Positions 42,526 through 52,284 of a DNA stretch of 64,000 nucleotides are shown piece by piece; position 1 is the stretch's first letter, and each line of letters starts with the position of its first letter. Source of the DNA: Mantis religiosa. Taxonomy: Eukaryota; Arthropoda; Insecta; Mantodea; Mantidae. A program made the translations under genes and the position numbers. The notes under the pieces were generated by a model that was given only the letters and a program-made list of their open reading frames with translations, was not told the DNA's origin and made no database searches. The stretch covers positions 462,547,689 to 462,611,688 of the forward strand of contig CM060950.1 in the NCBI GenBank assembly GCA_030765055.1. The letters are read 5' to 3'.

Positions 42526-43023
42526 ATAATTGTTGCACCTCAAAATAGATTTAATATCAGAAATTTGTTAAAAGGCCTCCCCAAAAATTGGATTACTACC
42601 AAAGAAAAACCAGGAATCTATGAGATCAAATGTGAAACTTGCCCTAAAATTTATATAGGAAAAACAAAAAGAAATATTGACATCAGAACTAAAGAACATA
42701 TAACAAACATTAAAAATGGTGAAACAGAAAAATCAGCAGGGGCTTTTCATTTTTTGAATACTAGACATGACATCAACTTGGAAACATCTTTAATAAAATA
42801 CGTTAATCACCCCATAGACCTTTCCGTATGGGAAGAAATCTTCATTAACAAAAATCGTCATAGAGTCATGAATTTTGAAACTCCACCTCTGGACATCTTT
42901 GACAAGTACATCATGCCATCTATTGACAATATGGAGAAAGAAGAAACCACTACAATTTGCACTAGTCGAGTATCAGCTGATGATAAGAGCAAAAAGCTCT
43001 TGAAACATGTAAAAACATTGTGA
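42526..43023 (+). pseudogene. PLE-C endonuclease, plus arm
   Basis: After the LTR insertion the plus arm resumes at VAPQNRFNIRNLLKGLPKNW, then PGIYEIKCETCPKIYIGKTK, AFHFLNTRHDINLE and the C-terminus. Only a few residues differ from the minus arm (39241-39915). The start of this arm (GFNPN region) is at 39921-40085. Confidence 0.75.
42973..43012 (+). ncRNA. hammerhead-like motif (PLE-C, plus end)
   Basis: CTGATGA at 42977-42983, stem II AAGAGC/GCTCTT, GAAAC at 43002-43006, then ATGTA. The core is intact but stem I no longer pairs (AAAAAC follows), so it is probably inactive, unlike the partner at 39230. Confidence 0.6.
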
Positions 43024-43212
43024 GTGAAGCAGTGTGTCAATATCTTCTCGATTCACTTTTGTGCTAAGTTGTGCTTCACTGTCTACGCTTCTTTCAATTT
43101 TATACTTTGAATAACTACCTGTTCATATGCAAGTTCATCCTCTAGTTCTACTGATTTGTATCTCATAAGAATTTCTCTGTGCTTATGTTTAGTTAAACCT
43201 ACTGTATACGAG

Positions 43213-43436
43213 CAGCGCCTTGGCTTCACACTACAACCACTCTCATGTGACGGGACTGTTGCGAGGTGAAGCAAGGGGAATCTTGGTGCAGTGCAAGCTG
43301 GTGCTGACCTCGGCACCACCCAATGGAGAGGCAGCGAACCTAGCTGGACTAGAGTTCCTCAGAGGCCTACACCACCGACAGGGTCAAATGTGGCTTGGCA
43401 ACTTTGCTATTGATGTACAGTCCGTTGGCTTTGTGG
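43213..43436 (+). CDS. host-gene exon: SEA domain, C-terminal part
   Basis: Open frame from an acceptor at about 43213-43216 (GAGCAG; exact site uncertain) to donor GTAAGT at 43437. It reads LASHYNHSHVTGLLRGEARG, ILVQCKLVL and, at the end, MWLGNFAIDVQSVGFV. The V..L..G..I...LVL strand and the closing IDVQSV block are the second half of a SEA domain. GC-rich relative to the intron. It ends with one extra base, which fits the two-base start of the next exon (50578). Its own start needs a preceding exon with two leftover bases, which the exon at 21705 does not supply, so one exon between is unseen. Confidence 0.75.
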
Positions 43437-44464
43437 GTAAGTAAACACTAAGTAATTGACCTATTTATATTTCAGCAACATGATAGTTATTTGATTGTAT
43501 GCTATCAAGGATGGTTTCTCTAGTGCCGGCATTACTGCTCAACAGTTTTTACATACATTAGTTTTATCAGCGGTGTTCAAAAATGGCTTTACAGTTGTGT
43601 TGTTTTAAAAATATTGCTCAATCTATGGACATGTCCTTTTGTAAAAGGATGAACTGATGCTAGTACACCATTCGGAAACTAAATAGCAGTTGTGAAGAGA
43701 ATACCTCCAAATGGAAGAGTAGAGACAATATGGGGAATGCACTTTCCAGGGGTGGTTCTCCTTTGATGCATTTGAATCACCAAGTCACCAACTTGTTTTT
43801 GAATAACTTACATGATTATGTTTTATCCTAGCATTTAATTTTCATTTATAAACTTTCTCTAAAGTATATTTTGTAATGGAACCGCCTGCACATCGATAAT
43901 GCAGCTAGCTTACTTCCCACTTGTGATTTGTTATTAAAAGGCCAAGGTGACCATAACACATGCGGAGGGGAGAATGCTTTGCTGGTTACCATGGCTGCGG
44001 ATTCGATTCACAGAAGCCGTGTATTCTGCACCAACTCGTGTTGCCAACACAATACAGGATTTTCTTCGTACTTTTTCGTTTATTTGAAAAGAAATGTGTT
44101 GGTATAACCTACTTTCTCCTCTGTCTCTTTCCAACTCCATCTGATTGTTTTTTGTTTGCCTGGCAGGATGATATACTCTTGGTAAAACTTCCTCCTCTGG
44201 TAGGGTGGTCTCCAGTATCCGAACCTGTTCTGGTGGGGCCGTTTCCGGACCACAGTATATTGAGATGCCTGTTTTTCTGTTCTGCCGGGAGGTTTCCAAC
44301 TGGTAAAGTGTAGGGACCCTATCCTTTGCACTATCATGGCCTCTTGGTTGGCTGCTCTGTCTCCTCTTGCTCCATCCTTCCTCCCAGGGGTGTCCCACTT
44401 GGGGGCATAGATACAATCAACCAAGTTTGGACTTACATGCTGAACCCCTTCCGTAGAGTAGTCA
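43437..44464. other. intron, no recognisable feature
   Basis: No repeat or exon identified. The open frames at 43934-44544 have no motif. Confidence 0.4.
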
Positions 44465-44828
44465 AGTCCAGTCCCTTCTCTTTTTGTTGGGTAGGTGGCA
44501 ACAGCAACTTGATGCATCTCTTCTATGTGAAGTGTTTCATGCAATATGCTAGCTAGCCTTGTTGTGTCCAGTCCAGTCCCTTCTCTTGATGGTTAGGTGG
44601 CAACGGCAACTTGATATATATGTTCTATGTGAAGTGTTTCATGCAATATCTTATATGCTAGCTAGCCTTATTGTGTCCAGTCCAGTCCCTTCTCTTGATG
44701 GGTAGGTGGCAACGGCAACTTGATACATATCTTCTATGTGAAGTGTTTCATGCAATATCTTATATGCTAGCTAGCCTTGTTGTGTCCAGTCCCTTCTCTT
44801 GATGGTTAGGTGGCAACGGCAACTTGAA
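44465..44828. repeat. tandem ~110 bp repeat, continued at 46713-46763
   Basis: Units share CCCTTCTCTTGATGG, GGTGGCAACGGCAACTTGAT, TTCTATGTGAAGTGTTTCAT and GCTAGCTAGCCTT. Three complete units and the first part of a fourth precede the LINE; the rest of the fourth unit resumes at 46713. The array was therefore split by the LINE. Confidence 0.88.
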
Positions 44829-46712
44829 TCATGTCTTTATTCATCCGTTAAGTCAATACAATGACATTGGATACGTCAATACAAATATTTAGAACAATAC
44901 AAATAATATAAGTATAAAAATAAAAAATAAGTTGCATCAAGTGTAATTAATAAGTCTAAGCATGAACTCATAAATATATATAGTTGCATGGCTCTACAAC
45001 TACACAGCATTTAAAATGCATCACAAATATATACAATAATATATCCAGCTACAGTGTATCCAGAAATTCACTTATATCATAATATGAATCACTTAATAAA
45101 ATTTCAACGATAGTTTGAAACACCTCATGGATTTTATGTTTTTCAGATTGGCCGGTAGTTTATTATACAGAGTGACTGCTGAATATCTAACTCCTTTGGA
45201 ATAAAGTGTAGTTCTATGTGTTATTGTTCTTAAGTCTGTTTTACCTCTGGTGTTATGATGATGTATTTGATTATTTGTGGTGAAATTTTCAAGGTTTTGT
45301 TTTGTATAACATAGCAAACAGTATATATACAGACTGGGCAGAGTCAAGATTTTCAACTCCTTAAAGAAGTTCCTGCAGGAGTCATATTTTTTTCCTGACA
45401 TTAGGCATCTAACAATCCTTTTTTGTACTTTAAAAACCAAGTGACTGTCTTTACTATCCCCCCAAAACATAATGCCATACCTCATTAGACTTTCTGCATA
45501 TGCAAAATATAAGGTTCCCATGTCACTTGCATACAACTCATTTTTTATTACTCTTAATGAGAAGTAGAATTTATTTAACTTTATTACTAGATATTTTATG
45601 TGTGCTTCCCAGTCTAAATGCTGATCTATCCATACTCCCAGAAAATTTGCTTCTGTCTTATAAGAAACACATGCACCATACAACTTGATGTCAGGTTTGC
45701 CAACATTTTTATTTTGTTTGTGACGAAATGATATTGCTGAAGATTTGTTTGTATTAATAATCAATTTGTTTTCAGCAAACCAAGTTTCAATTTTACTGGT
45801 TATGTGTTTTGCATTTTTATTTCCCTTTATTATAACATTTGTGTCGTCAGCAAACATAGTTACTCGAGTTGGATTTAAATAATTTGGGAAGTCGTTTATG
45901 AATATTAAAAAGAGGACGGGTCCTATTATGGATCCCTGGGGAACTCCATATTTAATTTTTTTCATTTTTGAATAGTGATTACGTACGAAATTCCGCTCAT
46001 CGACATTTGTGATTTCCACCATTTGTTTCCGATTTTTTAAATATGATTGGAACCAATCCCATACTATTCCCCTTATCCCATAATAGTACACCTTTTGTAA
46101 CAGAATTTCATGATGAATCATGTCAAATGCCTTGGTTAGATCTATTAGTAAGCCTGTACAGTTATTATCATTGTCAATAGCCTCCAATATATGATCTGTA
46201 AACTCAAAAATTGCTGATGTTGTGGATTTTCCTTTACAGAACCCATTTTGTGCAGGGTTAACTACATTATGCTTCTCCAAAAACGAACTAAATCTTACTA
46301 GCATAGCTTTTTCTACAATTTTGGATAAGGCTGGTAAAATCGATATAGGCCTGTAGTTTTCGACTTTTTCTCTATCAGCTTTTTTGAAAACTGGTTTAAC
46401 TTTGGAAATTTTAAGTACATCTGGAAATTGTCCGGCTTCAAAAGATTTATTAATTAAATAACTTTATCCAAAACACTACTGCAGTATTTGAACACTGTTA
46501 TAGGTACCTGATCATGTCCTTCACTTGGTTTATTTTTTAGAGATTTCAGTGTTGTATTAATTTCTGCCTCTGTCACCGGTGTTAGAAACATACACATTCC
46601 AACTGAGTTTATGTGCTCAATATTTAAATTACAAGGCTGATTCCCAACTAATCTCTCCACCATCTCGCTATAGTAAGTTTGAAATACGTTGGCTATTACT
46701 TGAGGATCTTCA
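44829..46712 (-). mobile_element. LINE (jockey/CR1-like), 5'-truncated
   Basis: Minus-strand non-LTR element covering most of the RT domain and the 3' untranslated region, with AATAAA close to the 3' end near 44840. Inserted in the tandem repeat described at 44465. Related to the remnant at 11386. Confidence 0.8.
45093..46663 (-). pseudogene. LINE reverse transcriptase, almost complete RT domain
   Basis: The upstream frame (46663 to 46454) has TPVTEAEINTTLKSLKNKPS, the start of RT. A shift near 46450 leads to VKPVFKKADREKVENYRPIS. The main frame (46304 to 45093, 403 codons) has NGFCKGKSTTSAIFEF, LIDLTKAFDMIHHEIL (motif A), KYGVPQGSIIGPVLFLIFIN (motif B), MFADDTNV (motif C with Asp-Asp) and the conserved C-terminal region with RCLMSGKKYDSC and LTLPSLYIY. 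No endonuclease domain is present because of the 5' truncation. Only one or two frame breaks, so a fairly young copy. Confidence 0.85.
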
Positions 46713-46870
46713 GGCTTCTATGTGAAGTGTTTCATGCAATATCTTATATGCTAGCTAGCCTTTTCGGGGTTAATTTTGACATCGCTATGAAGCTTTCAGT
46801 GATCTTCATGTGATACTTCCCATGGATTATAGTTCTGGTTGGTCCACATTTCTTTCTCATATTTGGCAAG

Positions 46871-48221
46871 TACAGGGTGTATGTAAATGAATATCTGGGT
46901 TTTAACTCTTTATAATATTTATTACATTAAACTTACAGTTATAAATGATATGTCAAATGAAAAAGCAACTCAGTTTTTTTTTGTTGGCATCAGTGCACTT
47001 GTGCGTGAAATGTTTCTGCTGCAATCCGCTAGAGAGCGGAGAAGCAAAGTTGGCGACTAGTAAACAGAAAGCGTTTTGTGTTTTGCAGTTTTCAAAGACC
47101 GAATCTGTAGTTACTGTACAACATGCGTTCCGCATTAAGTTCGGTTGTGATCCTCCTAGTGATAATAACATTCATAGATGGTGTCATTAGTTTGTAGATA
47201 CCCGCTGCCTTTATAAAGGGAATAGCACGGGACAACAAAGAGTAAGTGAAGAGACTGTTTAGCGAGTTAGAGAGTCGTTCACTCGTAGCCCAAAGAAATC
47301 AGTCCGGAAGGCTAGTCATGAATTACAAGTTCCTGTGTTGACTGTTTGGAAAGTTTTTAGAATACGCTTACGGCAACGGCCTTACCGTTTACAGTTATTA
47401 CAGGCTCTAAAGCTGACAGACCACGAATTACGTGTCAACTTTGCAAACGACATGTTGTTTCACGACGATGGTGATTTGATGGATTGTGTTGTCTTCAGAG
47501 ATGAATGGACCTTTCACCTTAGTGGACATGTTAACACTCATAACGTGTGCATCTGGGGCTCAGAACATCCTCACGAGGTGGTTCAAATGCAACGAGATTC
47601 CCCTAAAGTAAATGATTTTTGTGCTGTATTCTGGCGAAAAGTTAATTGTGCCTTTCTTTTTTGGTGAACCTACTGTAACTAGCACTTCTTACCTGGATAC
47701 ACTAGAGCAATGGCTCTTCCCTCAGTTGGAAAAAAATGAGCCAGAGAACTTCATTTTCCAGCAAGATACTCCGCCACCTCACTGGCATAATGAAGTATGC
47801 AATTAGTCGAACGTCACTGTACCCAAGCTCTGGATAGAACGCAAGGGCCTCAATGACAGGGCTTGCTATGCATGGCCTCCACGTTCTCCTGACCTAATGC
47901 CATGCGATTTTTACCTTTGGGGCTTTATCAAGGATTGTGTGTATATGCGTTCACTACCAGCTGACCTCCCTGAAATAAGCAACCGGATTGAAGCAGCTGT
48001 TGCTACAATTACTGAATACACACTTATCAATGTTTGGGTAGAACTCGGCTATAGACTTGATGTGTGCTGTAGTCACATTGAACAGTTATAAGGTTCTTGG
48101 TAAAACTCTTTGAATTGCTTTTTCATTTGACATATCATTTATAACTGTAAGTTGAATGTAATAAATATTATAAAGAGTTAAAACCCTATATTCATTTATA
48201 TATATCCTGTACTTTGGCATC
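46871..48221 (+). mobile_element. mariner/Tc1-type transposon with ~95 bp TIRs
   Basis: Left end TACAGGGTGTATGTAAATGA, right end complementary (ATTCATTTATATATATCCTGTA). Inverted repeats extend to TATGTCAAATGAAAAAGCAA on each side. One decayed transposase gene lies inside. Confidence 0.88.
47050..48091 (+). pseudogene. transposase, decayed
   Basis: Successive frames give ATSKQKAFCVLQFSKTESVV (first helix-turn-helix), KSVRKASHELQVPVLTVWKV (second), then VVFRDEWTFHLSGHVN with the first Asp, RDSPKVNDFCAVF, FIFQQDTPPPHWHNEV with the second, PDLMPCDFYLWGFIKD with the third, and the C-terminus YRLDVCCSHIEQL ending at 48091. All domains are present but at least four stops or shifts occur. Same class as the remnant at 3928-4251. 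Confidence 0.8.
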
Positions 48222-48555
48222 AAGTAGTTTGACTGATGCAAGTGACAATATGTAATGAGTGACTGTTATAACGTATGTTGCCTCCTTTCTCATGAGTATA
48301 CTTTAAGGCTTGACTGTTGTTTTGAGTGTTATTCTCAGACATTTATACATTTGCTATTTGCAGAACATTGTGCTGTGGTTTTCACCTCTCATTGTACATT
48401 GGGCATGAAAGACTGCTTAATTTTGGTAAGAGGCTTTGTTATCAGACTTGAAGTTTTTATGTACCATAAATCTACAACACAGGACTACCAGCTTTACTTT
48501 CCTTCTGAAGGAAGCTATAGTAAGAAATTTTACAGTAGGTTTGAACTGGTAACCT
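48222..48555. other. intron, no recognisable feature
   Basis: No motif found. Confidence 0.3.
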
Positions 48556-48567
48556 TGGGAAACAGAT

Positions 48568-48804
48568 TTTTTTTTTATTTTTTTGTAATTTACGTCCTCC
48601 AACATTAAGTCATATCGAACGATGAATGAAATGGGTGAAATGATGCTCAAATGAGTCTGGAGTCCATGGAGCTTAGAGTTACCTGACATTTTTCTATTGG
48701 GATAAGGGAAAACCACAGAAAAAACCTTATCCAGGTAACTCATCCTAACCGAAATTTGTACTCGGGACCTCTTGAATGTGAGGCAGACATGCTGCCGAGG
48801 CGGC
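48568..48804 (-). repeat. SINE-IV, full length
   Basis: Complement of the SINE-IV consensus. Perfect 12 bp duplications TGGGAAACAGAT at 48556-48567 and 48805-48816. Confidence 0.88.
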
Positions 48805-48837
48805 TGGGAAACAGATGCTAAAATATATTGAAATTTA

Positions 48838-49000
48838 ACTGTATTGGAACACCACAGTGAAGCAAAATAATTATTAAATTATAGAGGAGTCGTATTTATT
48901 ACACATCAGCTTCACTTACGTACCTATATTGAGGACATGCTTCGCAAACTATCATTCGCATCATCGGCTCTAATGCGCCTTATCCTGAGTTGCATTAGAG
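48838..49000 (-). mobile_element. PLE-A-type 3' end
   Basis: Complement matches the tail of PLE-A (CACTGTGGTGTTCCAATACA; GAGGACATGC) and keeps a hammerhead-like stretch with CCGATGA and GAAGC at 48930-48985. Its core differs from that of the 51-59 kb copies. Confidence 0.65.
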
Positions 49001-49099
49001 CCAATGTTGGTACTCCTGGTTCCCGCCTGTGAGAACCAGGTAAGTTCAGACATGTTCATTATCGCCTACTGCTGCAATGGAGGTAACATTCAGTTAAAG

Positions 49100-49740
49100 T
49101 TTTGTTAGAGGAAGATCTGGAGTTTCTTTCAAATGTAATCACTGCTGATGGAACTTGGCTACATCATTTTGATCCTGAGAGCAAACAGCAAAGCTCAGTG
49201 TGGAAATCTCCGTCATCACCGACCCCCAAAAAAGCAAATGTGGTTGCTTCTGCTGGGAAAGTTATGGTCATCTAATTCTTTAATATTCATTGAATGGTTT
49301 ATCAGCATGTTGTACCTGCACACACATCAGTAAGTGGACAATACTACACGTATGTCCTGAAAACATTGCAAGTGCATCTGAGGTGCAAAAGACCACATTT
49401 CCATGAAGCAGGCTGGATGCTGCACCACAATTATGCACGGCCGCATATTGCCAATGTTGTTGCTGAATATCTTGCAAAAATCGATGTGAAGTGCATCCCT
49501 CACCCTCCCTATAGTCCGGATTTAGCCCCATGTGATTTTTTTCTATTCCCTAACTTGAAGAAATGCCTTCGTGAGAGGCATTATCCATCATCAGAAGCAG
49601 TGGTGACGATTTTGAAGGACCTCTCAAAAAATGGTTTTCAGCGTGTCTTTGAGGACTGACAGAAATGTTCGGACAAGTGCATCGCACTCAGGGGAGACTA
49701 TTTTGAGAAGGACCATGAAAATGAGGATGAGTAAAGGTAC
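49100..49740 (+). pseudogene. mariner M2 transposase, catalytic part
   Basis: LEEDLEFLSNVITADGTWLH around the first Asp, then HNYARPHIANV, where Asn replaces the second catalytic Asp, and PPYSPDLAPCDFFLFP with the third. C-terminus FEKDHENED at about 49735. Several frame breaks (near 49190, 49275, 49660). Confidence 0.75.
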
Positions 49741-49752
49741 ATTGTCAAAAAA

Positions 49753-50187
49753 TTTAATTTAAAAATTTTTTAATTCAAAAAATTTCTGAATTTAGTTCAG
49801 AACAAAAGTAAAAACTTACCCTTTACATCCATAAAAAGATTAATCAAAAGAAAATATAAAAACAAACAAAACCAATCAATATCTAACAAAGCCAAAGATA
49901 AAAAATGGAACATTTTAATTAAAAATTCCGAAATTATTCCAGAAATCCCACATAAAGCTGCAGTAGCAAATTTTAGATTACTTACGGAACATGATTATTT
50001 GGCCAAACACTTACACAGAATAGGAATTTATACAAGTCCAAATTGTCCTCTGTGCAACAAAGAAGAGGAAATGACATCTTTTAACCTGTGAAGCCTTACC
50101 TGCCAGACCCACTACACAGAAATATTGGAGGGCAAGGGAGCTAATGACTTCATTTCCAAAGCCTAGCATTTGAAAACAACAACAATG
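49753..50187 (+). mobile_element. LINE 3' fragment inserted in the mariner
   Basis: From about 49795 it matches the RNase H LINE after its RNase H domain (TTCAGAACAAAAGTAAAAAC) to the end of one 127 bp unit. Perfect 11 bp duplications TTGTCAAAAAA at 49742-49752 and 50188-50198 flank it. A clean 5'-truncated insertion. Confidence 0.85.
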
Positions 50188-50232
50188 TTGTCAAAAAAAA
50201 TTGTGATCATTCTTTATTGAACAGCCCTCGTA

Positions 50233-50577
50233 TAATTCTCCTGCTATTTGATCTGAGGACCTTGTCTCCATGGGTGTACATTATTGTTTGTGAGTAGCAC
50301 ATCTTAATTATATCTTCATTTCATTGAAGAGGAGAAGGCTCAAAGGGCACCGCTGAAGTAGTCCTCTAGTTTGGATGACTTTGTCTGATTGCTTTTTGTT
50401 GTCTGGCCTTATGAGATTTTGGGTTTATAGCAAATAAGATACATGTGTTAGCATTAAGAATAGAGATCTATCATAATATACTATGTTCTAGAGATTGTAT
50501 ATCACTGCACTTGTGCATTTCTGTGCATTCCATTCACCAAATGTGCTTGTACTGACATTACTGGCTTGTATTTTCAG
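50233..50577. other. intron, no recognisable feature
   Basis: Ends with a good polypyrimidine tract and TTTTCAG acceptor for the next exon. Confidence 0.4.
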
Positions 50578-50946
50578 CTGTGATAGAAACTCTGCAGCAG
50601 ACACCAAACCCTGCTCTAGTCCCTGGTTGGTCACCCTGGTCTGCCTGGAGTGAGTGTAACGACTCTCATTCACGACCTGTTCAGTCCCGAACACGAGATT
50701 GTCGACTGAATGGTGGAACGGGAGTGCTGATGATGAGTATTGAGCCATGTCTTTTGCTAGAGGGTGCCGGTGGTGACATGGAGATGCGAGATTGTGAGGA
50801 CACTGTGACAGTCATGTCCTCCAGGATATTGGAGTCTCTGGCAAGTAACGACATTGGGGAGAGTACCACCAGTACTACTCAGGCTGTACTCAAGAGGACC
50901 ACAGACACTGGGCAGCAAGAAGGCAACAACCAGTTGCCTGTAATGG
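50578..50946 (+). CDS. host-gene exon: thrombospondin type 1 repeat
   Basis: Acceptor TTTTCAG, donor GTAAGA. Two bases complete the codon begun at 43436 (Ala), then VIETLQQTPNPALVP leads into WSPWSAWSEC, the WxxWxxW signature of a thrombospondin type 1 repeat, with RTRDCRLNGG and MRDCE giving the later cysteines. About 50 Ser/Thr-rich residues (ESTTSTTQAVLKRTT) follow as a likely glycosylated linker. Such repeats bind matrix glycans and are usually O-fucosylated or C-mannosylated on the Trp. It ends with one extra base. With the SEA exons it indicates an extracellular protein. Confidence 0.82.
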
Positions 50947-51656
50947 GTAAGAGGTATTCAGTGTAATCACATGACACCTGTGGCATCAGCTTCAATGTCC
51001 ATTACATCGAAATGAGGCTACAAAAGTCTTGCACATTGTTCTTCCTAATCCAATAAAATAAAATATAATGGCAGTCCATACCAGTCATTCACTGGGAATG
51101 CACTTTCTGTTCATGAATCAAGGAAAAACTTTCCATTTTTTTCTAATAAGAAGTAGGCAAAATATGATCACCAAAATATCTTATCCTTTAAAGGTTTCAA
51201 ACAATTTTGCTTCTTTACTTTAAAAAGAATGTAATGGGTGGTATGCATATTACCCAGCAATTGCTTTTGCTTGCAGTCTGGCAAATGATCAAAGCAAAAG
51301 CAATTGCTATAAATTGTATGCGCAAAGCACTCTCTTTTGCTAGAAAGCATTTGCTATCCATACCTAGCAATTGCTTCCCGCCTACCAGGCCAGTGCAAGT
51401 GATATTCTCTTAGCGCACATGCACAAATTTCGTTGTGTCATGAAAGCAAACGAATTGTACATAGTTTGTACACATGTATTGTGCGTTTTTATGTGTGCTA
51501 TTGAACTAATCCTTGTTTCACTTAAGCTTGCCCTGTATCTCTTAATGGTCACGTGACCTTATCACTTCTCATTGGATGCTATTGCAGTATAGACTGTTGC
51601 GCGCTAAAATTAGTTCTATATGTGTTTGGAGGAATTTAGTAACAGTGACGTCAAAA
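50947..51656. other. intron with a small hairpin repeat
   Basis: At 51260-51315 AGCAATTGCTTTTGCTT and its complement AAGCAAAAGCAATTGCT form an imperfect hairpin within TATGCAT-containing sequence. Similar motifs occur at 63690-63840. Probably a miniature inverted-repeat element. Confidence 0.45.
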
Positions 51657-51815
51657 TTAATCTCAGAAACTATTTGTAGTTGATTTATTAATACTCGTCA
51701 CTTACTTGTTTATATTAATGAGAGACGAATGCCTTTGAAACTAGTCTCTCATAAATATAAGCAAGTAAGTAACGAGTATTAATAAACCAACTACAAATAG
51801 TTTCTGAGAAAAAAA
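51657..51815. repeat. ~160 bp palindrome (PLE-type end pair)
   Basis: Arms of about 67 bp (from TTAATCTCAGAAACTATTTG) are inverted across an 18 bp loop (GAATGCCTTTGAAACTAG). GAAACTAGTCT and the following bases resemble the PLE tail at 63255-63275. Confidence 0.75.
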
Positions 51816-52007
51816 TTAGTTCGTTATTCAACATAGTGATATATTATTAAATTTTAGATGAGTCGCATTTTTTACACATCTGCTTCACTTTCGTACCTAT
51901 TTTGAGGACATGTTTCGCAAATCTTCGTTTGCATCTACGGCTCTTGTGCGACTGACGCTAGATCCAGCGGTGTGGGTAATTCTGGGGTTGTTGCTGCCAT
52001 CTGTTGA

Positions 52008-52283
52008 TTAAGTGATGAACTGAAATGTGGGATTCTCTTCTAGCGGGATTTCAAAGTTCATTAGTTGGTTTTTATGTTTTTCTATGTATATCCTCTCCCA
52101 TATGAGGAGTTCACTATGTTTTTGTACGTATTTTAGTAATTCTGTGCTATCTTCAATTTCATGATTTTCAGACCAGAAATGAGCTGCTATTGCGGACTTA
52201 TCAATATTTTTGTATCTTAAGTGCCTGAAGTGTTCTTTCTTTCTAGTGCCTATGTTCCTTTTTGTCCTTCCTATGTAGGACAT
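52008..52283 (-). pseudogene. PLE-A endonuclease, inverted arm
   Basis: Minus strand reads YIGRTKRNIGTRKKEHFRHL to the C-terminus NFEIPLEENPTFQF. It starts abruptly inside the GIY-YIG domain where it meets copy A head to head. Confidence 0.8.
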
Positions 52284-52284
52284 A

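Larger units (their letters stand above)
39172..43107. mobile_element. PLE-C: inverted dimer holding an LTR retrotransposon
   Basis: The unit is framed by a 13 bp duplication TGAATAACTACCT (39159-39171 and 43108-43120). Its minus arm is 39172 to about 39920, and its plus arm about 39921-40085 plus 42526-43107. The arms meet head to head within the coding region at FNPNLVDKTVN. An LTR element (40086-42525) was later inserted in the plus arm. Excluding it, the unit is about 1.5 kb with arms of about equal length. Each outer end carries a hammerhead-like motif. Confidence 0.85.
49003..50232 (+). mobile_element. mariner (family M2) split by a LINE fragment
   Basis: The 5' part starts at TTGGTACTCCTGGTTCC and lacks the terminus and helix-turn-helix part. 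The right end ATTGAACAGCCCTCGTA is at 50216-50232. The LINE insertion is at about 49753-50187. Confidence 0.75.

Noticed and set aside
43934..44556. Overlapping ORFs of 117-160 codons on both strands
   Set aside because: No motifs, no conserved repeats, no convincing splice sites; consistent with chance in a higher-GC stretch.
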